Assembly: GCA_030734395.1 (NCBI GenBank)
Contig: JAUZTG010000013.1
Coordinates: 305,858-369,857, forward strand
DNA: 64,000 bases
Direction of reading: 5' to 3'
Source: Sarocladium kiliense
Taxonomy: Eukaryota; Ascomycota; Sordariomycetes; Hypocreales; Sarocladiaceae
Shown: piece by piece, positions 32,952-42,392 of the stretch
Layout of the letters: each line of letters begins with the position of its first letter
How positions within the stretch are numbered: position 1 is the stretch's first letter
Made by a program: the position numbers and the translations under genes
The notes under the pieces: model-generated
Told to the model about the DNA's origin: nothing
The model's input: only the letters and a program-made list of their open reading frames with translations
Database searches by the model: none

Positions 32952-35355
32952 ATGGCTCCCACTCTTGAAGCCTTCGACCGGGCCGCCCAGCCGGTTCCCG
33001 TCAAGCCTGTGGTTAAGTCCGTAGGCTCTGTGACCGGCGTCACCGGATTAGCGCTAGAGGGTGCTGGAAAGCATGATCTTGTTCTCAAGGTTTTCCGGGC
33101 ATATATTGCCGATCTCTGCGAGCAATTCAATGGCGGCCACCCTGGGTAAGCAAAGAGACCATTAATCTTCAGAGTTCACCTTTGACTCACTCATTCGAGA
33201 CTGTAGCTCGGCTATGGGCATGGCTGCCATTGGCGTCGCCCTCTACAAGTATGTTATGAGGTACTCGCCAAACAACTGCGAGTGGTTCAACCGGGATCGC
33301 TTTGTCCTCTCTAACGGTAGGCATGCACCGATATAACGAAACTTGACTGATGGGGGCTACGGCTAACTAGCAGAGAAAAGGTCACGCTTGTCTCTGGCAA
33401 TATCTCTTCATGCACCTTGTCGGAGTCAAGTCTATGACTACCGATCAGTTGAAGAGCTACCATTCTTCAAGATATGATTCCATCTGCCCTGGACACCCGG
33501 AGATTGAGAATGAGGGCATCGAGGTCACCACTGGTCCCCTCGGCCAGGGCGTTGCCAATGCTGTTGGTCTTGCTATCGCGACGAAGCATCTCGGCGCTAC
33601 TTACAACAGAGAAGGACTCGAGGTCATCGACAACATGACTTATGTTATGATTGGCGATGCCTGTCTTCAGGAGGGCGTTGGCCTCGAAGCGGTTTCCCTG
33701 GCTGGCCACTGGAAGCTCAATAATCTTTGCATTATTTACGACAATAACTCCATTACCTGTGATGGCACTGCCGATGTCGCAAATACTGAAGATATTAATG
33801 CCAAGATGCGCGCCACTGGCTTTAATGTCGTTGATATCCTCGATGGGCACTCCAATGTTAATGTCATCGTCCAGGCCCTGCTCGAAGCTCGTCAGTCTGA
33901 CAAGCCCACATTCATCAACATCCGCACAATCATCGGCTTTGGCTCAAAGGCAGCTGGCAATGCTAAGACACACGGTGCCGCACTTGGGGCTGACGATATT
34001 AGTGCTATCAAGAAATCCTTTGGTCTTAATCCTGAAGAGCACTTCTATATTCCCCAGAATGTTTATGATTTCTTCAGCGACGTTGCGCCTCGCGGCGAAC
34101 AACTTGAGCAGCAATGGCAGTCAAAGCTTAGCCAGTATGAGAGTAGGTATCCTGAGCTAGCGGCCGAATTCAAGCTGCGCGTGCAAGGGAAGATGCCTGC
34201 CGACTGGACCAAGTACCTACCAAAGAAGGAGGAGCTGTCGGCGGACCCGGTTGCGTCAAGAAAGTCCTCTGGTATGGTTATTAATCCGCTTTCCGAGTAC
34301 CTGAACAACATCCTCATCGGCACCGCGGATCTTACGCCGTCCTGCAATGTTGCCTACTCCAACAAGGTTGATTTCCAGTCAGTAAGTCAGCTTCCCCTTC
34401 GATGGCGATTCAGTACCAGCCAGAATGCTAACTGTTCTGTTTCTAGCCCGACCTCAAGACAGGCTGTGGTCTGACTGGAGACTACTCTGGACGGTACATC
34501 CACTACGGCATCCGTGAACATGCTATGGTTTCCATCAGTAATGGTCTTGCCGCCTTCAATAAAGGCACCTTCCTGCCCGTCACCTCTACTTTTTTTATCT
34601 TCTACATCTATGCTGCTCCTGCGCTCCGTATGGCTGCGCTCCAAGGCTTGCAGCAGATCCATATCGCTACCCATGATAGCATTGGAACTGGCGAGGATGG
34701 ACCTACACATCAGCCCATTGCCCTCCCGGCTCTGTACCGAGCCATGCCCAACACGCTCTACATCCGCCCCTGCGACACCGAGGAGGTTATCGGTGCCTGG
34801 ATTGCCGCTATTAACGCGACCGAGACTCCTACCATCATTTCGCTCTCTCGTCAAAACCTTCCCCAATACCCCCAGTCGTCCTCGCGTGACGGGGTTCAGA
34901 GGGGCGCTTATGTCTTTGCCGAGGAGGCCAACTTTGATGTTACCCTCATCGGCGTCGGTTCTGAGATGAATGTCGTCATCGCCACCAAGGAGCTCCTAGC
35001 ACAGTCTGGTGTCAAGGCTCGCGTCATCTCCTTCCCCTGCCAGAGGTTGTTCGAGCAGCAATCAAAGGAGTACAAGGAGAATGTCTTGAAGGCACGGTCA
35101 GGAAAGCCCATCGTGGCTGTCGAGGCCTACGCAGCCAACGGATGGGAGCGGTATGCTGATGCCTCGTACTCAATGAGGCGGTTCGGCAAGTCTCTGCCTT
35201 CGAAAGTAGCGTATGAATTCTTCGGATTCACAGCGGAGAACATAGCACCGAAGGTAAAGGATCTTGCTGAGGAGGTCCAGAAGGAAGGTATCCACAGCCT
35301 GCGGGGCGATTTCAGGGATCTGAACGGGTACCTTGGGGTTAAGTTTGAGCATTAA
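32952..35355 (+). CDS. Transketolase, dihydroxyacetone-synthase-like
   Basis: Four exons (32952-33145, 33207-33316, 33381-34381, 34447-35355), 737 residues. Thiamine diphosphate enzyme signature: [56 protein letters not shown]; the ThDP/Mg motif GDACLQEG through IIYDNN (GDG is GDA here, as in DHAS-type relatives); YGIREHAM; and [17 protein letters not shown]. Relatives transfer a two-carbon unit from xylulose 5-phosphate to formaldehyde or other aldehydes, or act as ordinary transketolases. The C-terminus is VKFEH, with no peroxisomal SKL-type signal, so a cytosolic location is expected. The gene shares a promoter with the aldolase, which points to joint use of C2/C3 sugar-phosphate chemistry. 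Confidence 0.92.
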
Positions 35356-37196
35356 AAAGGCGACCTGGAGATAGGTAATAGACTATAATTATTACTTATT
35401 CTTAGTGACTTATAAGTATAGGTTAAAACAACGCTATATGAAAGATTTCTATAGCCTTATAATATAATACCTAGGGACCAAGATTAAATCTAGATCCTAA
35501 TTATATTATTTTTAATTAAGAAACTTCATAAGTCGGGAAAGATTGATGGGGAAATTTTTGAGAAGGTACTCGCGCGTACTCCGGGAAGACTATAGCCGCC
35601 CCGGTTCGACGAGCCAATTCTTTTATTAACACAGCAAATGACTTTGCAATATGAAGTCGTAAGTCGATCGTGTAAACATTGGCATGTCAAGCAGATGCTG
35701 CTAGCAAGGGGAGCGGATGTGAATGGTTAGGGCGGAGGGTTTGACAATGCTCTGCAGGCTGCCTCAGCTAAAGGCTATACTAATATGATAATCGATGGCG
35801 CGAGATAAGGGGTCGGGAAAGGATAGCATTAATACTTGGACGTGTTGATGATTCCCAACTATCAAATTGAGAATTAATTAGAAAGAGAGGCAAGAAGGGG
35901 TATTGGGCAACACGATTCAGATAATCAGCGGCCACGGCACGTATTAGATTCATGTCGTACAATGGGTATCCCGAACACATCACTTGTAGATCCGAGGCTA
36001 TTAAATTCGACTTGACGGAGCTGAATGACAGCTAAGGCTAATTGCGCTTTTCCTATCGTAAGCTTCTAAGCGCTTATGAAGCTTAGCTTAATAATAGTCC
36101 ATTGAGGGTACTACTGGGTAGGAAAGTACATCTGACCAGTCCATAAGCATCCATGTCTCGTAGTTCAATCAGCCTTCCAAGGTAGCTCTTGTGCTCTGGT
36201 TGTACCGGAACTCCGAGTCCAAGTCGAAATGGTGACCTCCGCACCCCACAATCGATCGAGGTTACGGGTCGACATATTGGGCATCTGTGGGAACCTCCAG
36301 GTGGTAATGCAGCCGATTCTCTGTCAATTTTTCACTGGGGCCGGTAATGCCTCGCCTTCCGATTAATCCAGTTTGGTCAATGTTGTCCGTGGGCTCAAGC
36401 AGAAGAGATCAACACCCCGGATAGCATCCATGCAGGCGTACTTTCAGCGCCTGTTCCGCATACGCTAACTTGTTTCGAATTCGACCTGGAATTCGAATAA
36501 GATATTTAACAGTTTGACATCCAGCATCCTTTCGCATCGTCAATGTGACAAAAGCCGCTCGGGAGACTACTAGGCCGAGGTGATTCAATTCAAACAGCGC
36601 ACGCCAGGGTGCCAGAGCCAATGTACAGTGGTCGTTCAGCAAAGTGAGCAACTTTTGTCGTAAACTTGGGGCTGGGTGTATCTCAGAATCTGCTTAGTCG
36701 CATGGTCTCATCTACTATGCTCGCATGTCAGCAACTCGGAGTTCCGGCTGCCAGCAGTTGCGGGTAGGCTCCACTAATGTCCACCTGCGGATTAATTAGT
36801 TCCAGCGGAGTTGTGCGTTCTTAGACGGGACAAGGTCTGACTTAAAAGCACCAGCCATAAGGAGCTTGACATGTATATGCCAATAGTAGCATTTCAAATA
36901 GATGGCACAAGTCGAAAGCGGATAGATCCAACCCAGGTTGCTTATTGATGGTACCGGAGCTAGCGAATTCTCACACTCACAGCAAGGCTTAGGATGTCTT
37001 TTTCGGAGGTTCAAGTGGGCTATCATTTCTTCTATTTGTCAGGTGTGGAACGTTAAGCTTTTAAGACATATCACCAAAGGAATTGACGGGTGCTATGATC
37101 TAACTTTCGCTATAAGAATGCTATCTGCTTTCCTTTTGACCAAATCTCTATTATGGCCAGCAAGTCAACAAACAGACACTACTACGGACAACAATC
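35356..37196. other. Long gene-free region, AT-rich at the left, with an ankyrin relic
   Basis: About 1.8 kb. The first 170 bp after the transketolase stop are very A+T-rich (taatta/tataat runs, about 35,370-35,525), like mutated repeat DNA. An ankyrin-repeat remnant is listed separately. The rest (36,000-37,190) has only short random frames. Confidence 0.5.
35689..35808 (+). pseudogene. Ankyrin-repeat gene remnant
   Basis: Translation gives LLARGADVNG, a stop codon, then GGGFDNALQAASAKGYTNMI, the classic register of one and a half ankyrin repeats as found in NACHT/ankyrin proteins of moulds. The internal TAG, a TAA after 39 codons and the lack of any extension on either side show a decayed fragment. 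The original gene is not identifiable. Confidence 0.65.
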
Positions 37197-38111
37197 ATGC
37201 TCGTTCTTATTGCCGGAATCACAGGCGGGCTCGGCTTGCGCCTTGCCAAAGCTGCACTTGCTCGAGGCGTTACTGTGCGCGGGTTGGGCCGTAGTCCCGA
37301 CAAACTGGAGCCTGAGGTGTCCGGAGCGCTGGAGTCTTTCGTTAACATTAGGTCCTATTACGACATTGCCGCGCTTGAGAGAGCTGTAGCTGGGGTGGAT
37401 GCGGTCATCTGCGCGTATGCGGCCACCCCGCTGATGAATCTGGACGCCCACCTACTACTCCTCCGAGCCGCCGAGCGAGCTGACATCAAGATTTTCCTTG
37501 CTTCGTCTTGGGGTCACGACTGGACGACGCTCAATTACGGCGAGTTTGAGTATTACAATCCCCACATTGCGTTCGAGACGCAGGTCGCAATGACCAGTCC
37601 CATCCGGCCCGTCTACATGTTCGTCGGAACCTTTTCAACTCTCCTCTACACACCATACGCGCCGGGTGGATTTGATACTAGCGGCCCAACCCCTACGATT
37701 CGCTTTTGGGGAGATGGCGATACTCGCAAATGGCACTGGTCCGAACCCGATGACATTGCGGAGTGGACAATCGACATCCTGCTTCGTCGAGACGTTCAGA
37801 ACGGAGATGGGGGTTTCTTCAGAATGCACTCCGGAGAGAACACTTCGGGGGAGTTTGCTGCGGCTTACGAAATTGTTGCCGGGACCAAGGTTGATGTGGT
37901 TCGTGAAGGCAGCCTTGAAGACCTCGAAGAGAAGGTAGCGACGCTTCGAAAGGAAATGGGAAGAGGAAGGTTTATTGAGTACCTCCCTGACGTCTCAACT
38001 TTGCTTGGTATCAAGGGCAAGTGGCGCATGGCAGAGCTCACGCAGATGGACATTCTTAGAAAGCGCACCACCTTGGAGGAGTACGTGAAGAAGCTTACGA
38101 AGAAAGTATAA
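37197..38111 (+). CDS. NmrA-like / isoflavone-reductase-like NAD(P)-binding protein
   Basis: Single exon, 304 residues. The N-terminal Rossmann motif IAGITGGLGLRLAKAALARG fits the GxxGxxG pattern, and VRGLGRSPDKL follows, with an Arg suited to NADP(H). Family features further on are DAVICAYAATP, IKIFLASSWGHDW, a TMR-like FVGTFSTLL stretch and the substrate-side helices (DDIAEWTIDILL). Relatives (NmrA-like, isoflavone reductase-like) are reductases in aromatic secondary metabolism or redox sensors. The ATG at 37,197 starts directly with the first strand. It has no obvious functional tie to the ketose cluster to its left. Confidence 0.85.
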   Translation: MLVLIAGITGGLGLRLAKAALARGVTVRGLGRSPDKLEPEVSGALESFVNIRSYYDIAALERAVAGVDAVICAYAATPLMNLDAHLLLLRAAERADIKIFLASSWGHDWTTLNYGEFEYYNPHIAFETQVAMTSPIRPVYMFVGTFSTLLYTPYAPGGFDTSGPTPTIRFWGDGDTRKWHWSEPDDIAEWTIDILLRRDVQNGDGGFFRMHSGENTSGEFAAAYEIVAGTKVDVVREGSLEDLEEKVATLRKEMGRGRFIEYLPDVSTLLGIKGKWRMAELTQMDILRKRTTLEEYVKKLTKKV

Positions 38112-38553
38112 GCATAGAAAGTTGCAAGCTGACTAACAAGAAAGTTTTTTTCTTTTTCTTTTTCTTTTTTCTTGGGTCGGTGCAGGAGGCCCTCTATTAT
38201 CTTGAATAGCTGGAATTAATATCATTTGAACACGATCTGGGGTCTGAGTTGATGATTAACTTATACGTAAAAGTTCAATCTCATTAATCCTAGTCAACTA
38301 TAGATGGATTAGTTAGGTCGGAAGAAGAAGTGCGCTGATATTGAATCGCATGAGGTCTTCTCTTAGATTACGCTCATCCTTACTTGTTTGATCTATTCCG
38401 TGTCTGCTTCTGCCGTTCGACTCGTCCTACAGCGTAGAACTTACCGAGTTCTCTCGACGATTGCTTCTCCGTGTTATCGCCTCCCCTGGCAGCACTCGGC
38501 AGGCATTGAACAAACTGGCGAAGCAATAGGTCTCCATGGAATATGCGTCGTAA
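38112..38553. other. Intergenic region with a T/C-rich tract
   Basis: About 440 bp. A (TTTTTC)n-like microsatellite lies at 38,145-38,173 just after the NmrA-like gene. No gene is seen. Confidence 0.5.
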
Positions 38554-38748
38554 TTACTTCCGATACCACATCCACGTAGTCTTAGTCCGACGCGATTTTG
38601 ATTGCAGTTGGAAGATTCCGTACATCATTGCCTCTGCGGTAGGGGGACAGCCTGGGATATAAATATCCACTGGCACCAGGCGATCAACGCCTCTAACGAC
38701 AGAGTAGCTGTAATGATAGTAACCACCGCCAATGGCGCATGATCCCAT
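38554..38748 (-). pseudogene. 3' fragment of the mitochondrial complex I NDUFS7/PSST (NuoB-type) gene
   Basis: The 64-residue frame reads [20 protein letters not shown], then [20 protein letters not shown] and a tail ending MWYRK, and stops where the family stops. This is the C-terminal third of the 20-kDa iron-sulfur subunit that holds cluster N2, including the Cys of MGSC and of PGCPP. The N-terminal two thirds (mitochondrial presequence, the CC pair) are absent upstream, and no splice acceptor context gives them. Substitutions at near-invariant sites (CANGGG to CAIGGG, RGCDR to RGVDR) indicate a non-functional duplicate. The functional gene must be elsewhere in the genome. Confidence 0.85.
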
Positions 38749-38926
38749 GTTAATTACCTATTTCCCGTAAATTCATCTCAATGATCCAAACATTTTACAC
38801 TATCTCGCCCCCCACACTCCTGGTACATGCGATTGCCGCAGCGAGGCAGCGCAAACCAATTAACTTCCAAGAGCTGAATGATGCTCTTGTAGTATGGAAT
38901 TGATGCATCCTTGCCGTTTGCAACAA

Positions 38927-40632
38927 TCAGTTTCGAGAAGTACGCGTTAGTTTCACGTCGAGATTACCCTTCTCCCATAACACAAAGACATTCTGATCAC
39001 TCCAGCTATCGCTGCCCGGCATCATCTCGAGGTCGAAGTTCCACAGCAGACGGGCCAATATCATCCGCATCTCAGCATAAGCTAAGCTATCAAGACATTA
39101 CCACAAAAGCTGATACACAACTTAGCAGGGAGACTCACTTTTTGCCGATGCAGTTGCGGGGTCCGGTCGAAAACGGTTGAAGAACAGATTTGTAGTCGCT
39201 ATTATAGCGAGCATCATCGAGCCATCGCTCTGGGACAAAAGCATCCGGATCACGGAAGTTGACCTCACTCCGGTACGCCGACCACTGAGGCACAGAGACC
39301 GATGTCTGCACTCGTGGTTAGCCTGTGTGTAACAATAGCGTTCAGAAATACAAACTCCTTCGGGGATCCAGTAGTTGTCGATGAATGAGCCACCGGCCGG
39401 GCTGATTCTTGGTAGGTGAGTGGGAACGGGAGGATCTAGGGAGAGTCAGGGGAACTCATCAATGAGGGAGTCAGACGTCTTACACATGCGAAAGGCCTCG
39501 GTAAATACCGCGATCATGTACTGAAGCTGATTCACTCGGAGCGTGGTGATTTCTTCCTCAGACTGGAAGGCGGATCGAATCTCCTGGACCACCTTGTTGT
39601 ATACCTCTGGGTGGGTTAAGAGGTAGTAGGTGGCTCCGCTTAGAAGGGTTGCCGTGGTTTCGCTTCCAGCAACAATGAGGATGGACGAATTTTCAACGAT
39701 CTCTCCTACTGTCATGCCCTTTTCGCTGTCGTTATGTCTGAGAATGTAGGACATGAAGTCCTCTCGGTTCGTGTTCCCAGAGTCCAGTCGTTTCACCGCA
39801 GTATCATGACTGAGCTGACGATGTTCTTTGGCGCTCCACTTGAGCGATGGCGGGCTGAGTAAAGGGACCAATGCACCGAGGTTGAGGCGCTGAATGATCT
39901 GGCGAAAAGCCAACATCTTGACGCTCTCAAAGATCATCTTCACCCAAGGATGATAGCCCCCCTTTTCCAGACAGCCGAATGGTTCGCCGAAAGCCAGATC
40001 TCCGATTAGGTCGAACGTTGCAAAATTGTACCATTGTACAATATCAACAATTTCATCTTTCTGTGCTTTCCCCTTCAACTTCGTGATGAAGAGATCAACG
40101 TAGTGGTTCAGAATATGTTCTTGATTCCGTAGTGCCTTCTCAGAAAAGGCGTGTGACAACAAGCGCCGCATCCTCTTATGTGTTTCATTCTCTCCGCTGA
40201 TGATGTTCGGATGCTCCGTAGGAGAGTAGAATCGAATAGTGTCCTTCTCAAATGTTTGTTCTTTCCCGGATTTATGGCCATAGATCTTGTTCAGAGCGTC
40301 GGATGAAATAAAGGAGACATCCTCCTTGGTAAATCTGACGACAGGCCCATATTGGTTATGAAACTGCCGTAGCGTTTCGTGCCAGTCCCCTCGAGCAACA
40401 TGGTAAAGATAGGGCAAAGTTGAAAGGGCATAGAGCTTTGGCCCTGGGACCTTTGATAGCGGGTGAATGTAGGCATAATAGATTGAGACACCCAGGTACG
40501 TCAGGATCTGTTCTGAAGGTGAGCGGCAAACCTGACTACTTAAGTAGGGCAGATACTCACGAAAACCCCAACTAAAATGGCCATCGTTGCAAAATGGCTC
40601 TCAAAAGGCCAGGTTGCCACGAGACGAGGCAT
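38927..40632 (-). CDS. Cytochrome P450 monooxygenase, CYP65-like
   Basis: Five exons (40632-40561, 40507-39484, 39435-39356, 39305-39139, 39086-38927), 500 residues. N-terminal ER anchor (MAILVGVFILTYLGVSIYYA) followed by the hinge HPLSKVPGPK. Then PNIISGENETHKRMRRLLSH in the C-helix region, the I-helix oxygen-activation motif AGSETT, the ExxR motif in EAFR, PERW, and the heme loop FSTGPRNCIGK with the Cys ligand. All landmarks are intact once the introns are removed; the third intron has a GTTTGT donor. The style matches the CYP65/isotrichodermin-hydroxylase-like group used in secondary metabolism or detoxification. The substrate is unknown. An alternative start is the in-frame ATG at 40,584. 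Confidence 0.87.
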
Positions 40633-41203
40633 GTCTAAGTGAGGATATATGGTGACCACGACACAGATGCTGACAAAGGAGGCAAGCACAATGTTAATGT
40701 TCCGGGCAATCGTGAATAATAAATTGTAGACCTCAGGCCTATATATAATACATGAATCCTAATTGAACAATCGGAGTTTCTAAAAAGGAAAATTTGCGGA
40801 GTTTCAGGGTCGGATGCAGCTGTATCCTCCATTGTGCATCGGATGTGATGCAATGGCATCGCAGCACGGTGCGTCCTCGGCAGCAAGACTCCGCGAATCT
40901 GCACTGCAGGGGTTAACGCCGATGCGCCCCACTACCCTCCGCAAAATAGTGGACCCCACCTAGGGCTATGCAAATACGTCTTGGAGCGGGCATTTTGTGC
41001 GGCACGGCCAGGCACAGTCATGGCATTGTTATGTAGCATTTTCATCCTTATTGAGCCTGTCAACCGAGGATAGTGCGGTATCCGTTACAGAATATACGCA
41101 ACTTGAAAGTTAAGCTACAAAGGAACCCGTGTAAGGGTGGGTGGTTACAATTTGAACTCCCAAAAGAGGAAACCTATAGGATACAGGCGTGCCAAGTTGC
41201 TCG
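40633..41203. other. P450 promoter region
   Basis: About 570 bp upstream of the P450. Two nested small frames show no family features. No element is recognised. Confidence 0.4.
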
Positions 41204-41989
41204 TCAATGCGGGAACGAGACGAGGACCTTGACCTCCTCGGTGCGGTTGAAGCGCTCATAATACAGCGGCGCCTCCTCGATATTGATGACGGCAGTGGTG
41301 ATGAAGCTCGTATTGGCCCTGCCGCTGGCGATAAGGTTGACCAACCTCGGTGCGATGCGGTAGGGCTGCACAATGCCCGCTTGGAACCTGAGGGACTTAG
41401 TCCAGAAGCTGGTGGATGGGAAGGTGATATCAGGGCCGAGCTGGGGGTGCTCATGCGCAGCGCGTGTGTCTGCTGAATAGGCGTGGACGCCGACCTGACC
41501 CAGGCCGCCTTCGAACCCGGTCACATTGACCATCTGCCTCATGATAACAGAAGGTTCGAACTCGAGATCGGCGTTCAAGGCCTCCAGACCTACGCAGTCT
41601 GTAGCTCTGGTGACACCGGCGGGCTCATGTGCGTAGATTTGAGCGACTAGATCAGATTCAACAAAGTTGATCGGAATAGCGCCGATGGACTTGGCAACGT
41701 CAAGGCGAGACTGAACGTGGTCGACGGAGTAGACACGGGAGGCGCCCCGGAGCAGCGCACTGTAGGCTGCCATGAGGCCCACGGGGCCTGCGCCGAATAC
41801 AGCCACGGAATCGCCAGGCTGGAAACCGGACCAGGTGATGGCCTCCCAGCCCGTTGAGAAGATGTCGCCTGTCATGAGAAAGCTCTGCTCCAGGACGTCG
41901 TTCGTCTCATTCAGCGGGATGGGGAGACGGAACAGGTTTGCGTCGGCAGCGCGGACGATGGCATATTCGGCTGCGTTGGGTGGGACTTG
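41204..41989 (-). pseudogene. 5'-truncated zinc alcohol dehydrogenase (glutathione-independent formaldehyde dehydrogenase type)
   Basis: The open frame begins after a TGA at 41,992-41,990 and codes for the C-terminal two thirds of an MDR-type dehydrogenase. It starts at NAAEYAIVRAADANLFRLP (end of the catalytic domain), then has FSTGWEAITWSGFQPGDSVA, the NAD-binding GAGPVGLMAAYSA, and a C-terminus near the family's usual end. The N-terminal catalytic domain with the zinc ligands is absent. The sequence beyond the break on the same strand shows no similarity and no usable exon. The gene was therefore cut at about 41,990-42,010, exactly where the putative mobile element starts. No function is expected from the fragment. 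Confidence 0.8.
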
Positions 41990-42008
41990 TCAGCCATCTC
42001 CATCTGCA

Positions 42009-42020
42009 TTACAGCTTTAA
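42009..42020 (+). other. Candidate element boundary / target site TTAC-N7-A
   Basis: The 12-mer TTACAGCTTTAA matches TTAC(N)7A, the target pattern reported for some Starship captains. It lies 17 bp from the last in-frame codon of the broken dehydrogenase and 372 bp before the recombinase ATG, in the orientation expected for a left end. The motif is short and will also occur by chance. Confidence 0.45.
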
Positions 42021-42039
42021 TCCATGTGTTGGGGTTGGC

Positions 42040-42080
42040 AGACCCCTTTTCGGGTCTAGGTCGGCCCCGTTTTCAGACCC
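42040..42080. repeat. Inverted and direct AGACCC/GGGTCT repeats near the element end
   Basis: AGACCC at 42,040-42,045 faces GGGTCT at 42,052-42,057 across a 6-bp loop, and AGACCC recurs at 42,075-42,080. Repeats just inside a recombinase-proximal end could be binding sites for the recombinase or a simple hairpin. Confidence 0.4.
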
Positions 42081-42392
42081 GCAGAACCCCCGTTGGAGGT
42101 ACCTACACCAGGGACCATTTGTACTTCGCACAGTACTATGGACTTGAGGACAACCTCGTGCTGCGCCCGCGCCCTGGCTACTGCATTATGATAGCCAGAA
42201 GCCCGGGTCACCAGCAAACACAGCCAAGAATGGGCTGACCGCAGCATTTAAAGTCAGGCATACCAGCAGAGTGCTGTCATGCTGATTGAAAAAAAAAAAT
42301 TCCAAATTGTGTTCGCCTCTTTACTCAACCATTCAATTCGATCGCGTTGCGTACCACAGTATTTTCCCAAGCACGCACTGTGGAAAGGTACT

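Noticed and set aside
41204..42020. Functional link of the formaldehyde-dehydrogenase fragment to the DHAS-like transketolase
   Set aside because: The fragment is truncated, lies 6 kb away beyond unrelated genes, and its promoter is gone.
42056..42247. Minus-strand frame as the missing upstream exon of the truncated dehydrogenase
   Set aside because: It shows none of the zinc-binding or GroES-like motifs expected, and no splice site joins it to the fragment.
42279..42392. Longer recombinase start at 42,279
   Set aside because: It passes through a run of eleven A and adds residues unlike the family; the ATG at 42,393 is better.
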